Source: an uncultured Selenomonas sp.
GTDB lineage: Bacteria > Bacillota > Negativicutes > Selenomonadales > Selenomonadaceae
Length of the DNA: 8,312 nt
Direction of reading: 5' to 3'
Assembly (NCBI GenBank): GCA_937915915.1
Contig: CALGGN010000402.1
Coordinates: 1-8,312 of the forward strand
How positions within the stretch are numbered: the first letter of the stretch is position 1; each line of letters starts with the position of its first letter. Both the position numbers and the translations under genes were made by a program. Below the pieces are notes generated by a model. It had not been told where the DNA came from and searched no databases. It was given only the letters and a program-made list of their open reading frames with translations. Below, piece after piece: positions 7,088-8,312 of this stretch.

Positions 7088-7118
7088 GGCCATGTATAGC
7101 TATGGCGTACACATGGCC
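7088..7118 (-). terminator. Hairpin with T-rich tail on the minus strand, possible terminator
   Basis: GGCCATGT (7088-7095) pairs perfectly with ACATGGCC (7111-7118). After one mismatch, TA/TA extends the stem to 11 positions around a 9-nt loop. Read on the minus strand, the stem is followed by TACATTTTTCGTCTTTT, an imperfect but T-rich tract of the kind seen at intrinsic terminators. The plus-strand side has no T tract. It could shield the defence operon from transcripts entering from the mutY side, or it could be a binding site for a dimeric protein. Confidence 0.45.
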
Positions 7119-7249
7119 GAACGGTAAAGCACCATTCCCGCTGAATCTCCTTCTCCAATCACCGTAGCACCTCCAAATGAATCTGTCCCACCATCACAAT
7201 CCACTGTAGCGGGTCGTTGTCCATCATCTAACCCGCTTCTTTTCGAAAT
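7119..7249. other. Intergenic stretch without a recognised gene
   Basis: No RNA gene or recognisable protein is seen between the hairpin and the mutY promoter. A minus-strand frame stays open across it and stops at 7100-7102 within the hairpin. Its Gly/Asp-rich translation (for example DGGTDSFGGATVIGEGDSAG) matches nothing I know, and its only long start lies inside mutY. It might be the 3' remnant of a lost gene, but the evidence is thin. Confidence 0.4.
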
Positions 7250-7279
7250 TTGCAGCATCCTCCATTCCCATGTTATGAT
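7250..7279 (+). promoter_or_regulatory. Predicted promoter of mutY
   Basis: TTGCAG (7250-7255) and TATGAT (7274-7279) are separated by 18 nt and resemble sigma-A -35 and -10 boxes. They lie just upstream of the mutY SD and imply a short leader of about 20 nt. Confidence 0.5.
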
Positions 7280-7289
7280 AGGAAAACAC

Positions 7290-7296
7290 AAGGAGG
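7290..7296 (+). promoter_or_regulatory. Ribosome binding site of mutY
   Basis: AAGGAGG, a near-perfect SD, 9 nt before the ATG at 7306. It fixes the mutY start. Confidence 0.8.
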
Positions 7297-7305
7297 TTTT
7301 TGGGG

Positions 7306-8312
7306 ATGGAACAACAAACAATCGGTCATGCGGAACTTTTGGAGCAGATGCCCGCGCCTTTGATGAGGTGGTATCATGCCCATGCGCGTGTGCTCCCTTG
7401 GCGTGAACAGCCCACCCCCTACCGCGTCTGGCTGTCGGAGATCATGCTGCAGCAAACGCGCGTGGCTGCGGTCATGCCCTATTTTGAACGGTTCCTGGAA
7501 ACGCTTCCCTCCATCTCCGCACTTGCGGAAGCCGACGAGGAAACGCTCATGAAGCTCTGGCAGGGGCTCGGCTACTACAACCGCGCAAGAAATCTGCAAA
7601 AAACCGCCCGAATCGTCATGGAAAAACATCATGGCATGCTGCCCGAGAAATTCGAGGATCTGCTCGCCCTGCCCGGCATCGGGAGGTACACTGCCGCTGC
7701 CATCAGCTCCATTGCATACGGGCATTGCCATCCTGCCGTGGACGGCAATGTGCTGCGCGTCATCACAAGACTCCTGTGCTATGGCGAGGATATTTTGAAA
7801 GACCGTACCAAGCGCACGGTGGAAGATGCGCTGCGGAAGATGTATCCCCGAGGCAAGGCAGGTACACTGAACCAAGCCCTGATGGAACTCGGCGCAACGG
7901 TCTGCGTCCCCCATGGGGCGCCGCTCTGCGGGGAGTGCCCGCTGCAGTCCCTCTGCCTTGCCAAAAAAGAACACCGCATCGAGGATTATCCTCACAAGGC
8001 GCAGGCAAAAAAGCGCCGTGTCGAATACCTCACGGTCCTGTGCCTGGAGCAAAACGGCTGTTTCGCCATCCATAAGCGGCCTTCCAAGGGACTGCTCGCA
8101 GGTCTCTGGGAGCTGCCGCATCTCGACGGCAGACGCAAGGCACAGCAGGCGATCGACGATATTGCCGCATGGCGCACCGGCGCCGCGGAGCTGATCTCCC
8201 TGCGAAGCTGTACCCACATTTTCACGCATATCGAATGGCATATGACAGGCTATGTCCTTACGGTTACGGGCGCGGACAGCCAAAACTTTGCGTGGCTGGA
8301 CGGGGAAGCGTT
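7306..8312 (+). CDS. mutY: A/G-specific adenine DNA glycosylase MutY, C-terminus cut by window edge
   Basis: MutY removes adenine mispaired with 8-oxoguanine in base excision repair. The 335 codons present show the family layout. WLSEIMLQQTRV carries the catalytic Glu (about residue 45). LPGIGRYTAAAI (about 123-134) is the helix-hairpin-helix with its GIG turn. AVDGNVLRV contains the catalytic Asp. A four-cysteine iron-sulphur cluster loop follows in CVPHGAPLCGECPLQSLC. Its first spacing is seven residues rather than the six of E. coli MutY. After a linker, a NUDIX-like 8-oxoG recognition domain begins; GLLAGLWELP and FTHIEWHM are its usual signatures. The start has AAGGAGG 9 nt upstream and its own promoter. 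At about 59% GC (7381-7680) it is much richer than the divergent operon, consistent with a resident housekeeping gene beside imported DNA. The last few dozen residues lie outside the window. Confidence 0.97.
   Translation, partial: MEQQTIGHAELLEQMPAPLMRWYHAHARVLPWREQPTPYRVWLSEIMLQQTRVAAVMPYFERFLETLPSISALAEADEETLMKLWQGLGYYNRARNLQKTARIVMEKHHGMLPEKFEDLLALPGIGRYTAAAISSIAYGHCHPAVDGNVLRVITRLLCYGEDILKDRTKRTVEDALRKMYPRGKAGTLNQALMELGATVCVPHGAPLCGECPLQSLCLAKKEHRIEDYPHKAQAKKRRVEYLTVLCLEQNGCFAIHKRPSKGLLAGLWELPHLDGRRKAQQAIDDIAAWRTGAAELISLRSCTHIFTHIEWHMTGYVLTVTGADSQNFAWLDGEA

Noticed and set aside
7273..8283. 336-codon minus-strand open frame opposite mutY
   Set aside because: Its translation is Cys/His/Arg-rich without any domain, and it lies antisense to an unmistakable MutY with all catalytic motifs. 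Long antisense frames are common opposite GC-rich genes.
1..8312. CRISPR array, tRNA or rRNA gene, insertion sequence
   Set aside because: I saw no regularly spaced direct repeats, cloverleaf-like sequence, rRNA segment, transposase or terminal inverted repeats while reading the window.

Overview
The window looks like bacterial chromosome carrying a horizontally acquired defence cassette next to a core gene. Strong GGAGG-type ribosome binding sites and the flavour of the proteins point to Bacillota. The MutY gene is GC-rich (about 59% over 7381-7680), which would fit a higher-GC lineage such as Negativicutes; that assignment is a weak guess.

Positions 1-6966 hold one minus-strand operon, read right to left. 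The order is a small Cro/C1-type regulator, a SNF2-type helicase with a PLD-like N-terminal region, a DUF4391 protein, a coiled-coil TIR-domain protein, and a type III-like DNA adenine methyltransferase (Mod) that runs off the left edge. Genes overlap or sit at most 26 nt apart (41 nt at the regulator-helicase junction if the preferred helicase start is used). Each internal gene has a clear Shine-Dalgarno site, so the set is probably transcribed and translated as a unit. The endonuclease/translocase partner (Res) expected with such a Mod is not in the window; the natural place for it is just beyond position 1.

Positions 6967-7305 are a divergent intergenic region. It has a good minus-strand sigma-A-like promoter with a possible operator over its -35, a 31-nt hairpin with a T-rich stretch on the minus-strand side, and a plus-strand promoter and SD for mutY. 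Positions 7306-8312 are mutY, plus strand, truncated at the right edge.

Working picture: Mod marks self DNA. Helicase, DUF4391 and the presumed Res act on unmarked DNA. The embedded TIR protein is a probable NAD-degrading effector that could add an abortive-infection layer. The TIR gene (about 33% GC in sampled lines) and the central two-thirds of mod (about 39%) are AT-richer than the flanking parts of the same operon (about 43% for helicase and DUF4391, 51-54% for the two ends of mod). This suggests a mosaic assembled by several exchanges. The most interesting feature is the TIR gene sitting inside a restriction-modification operon.
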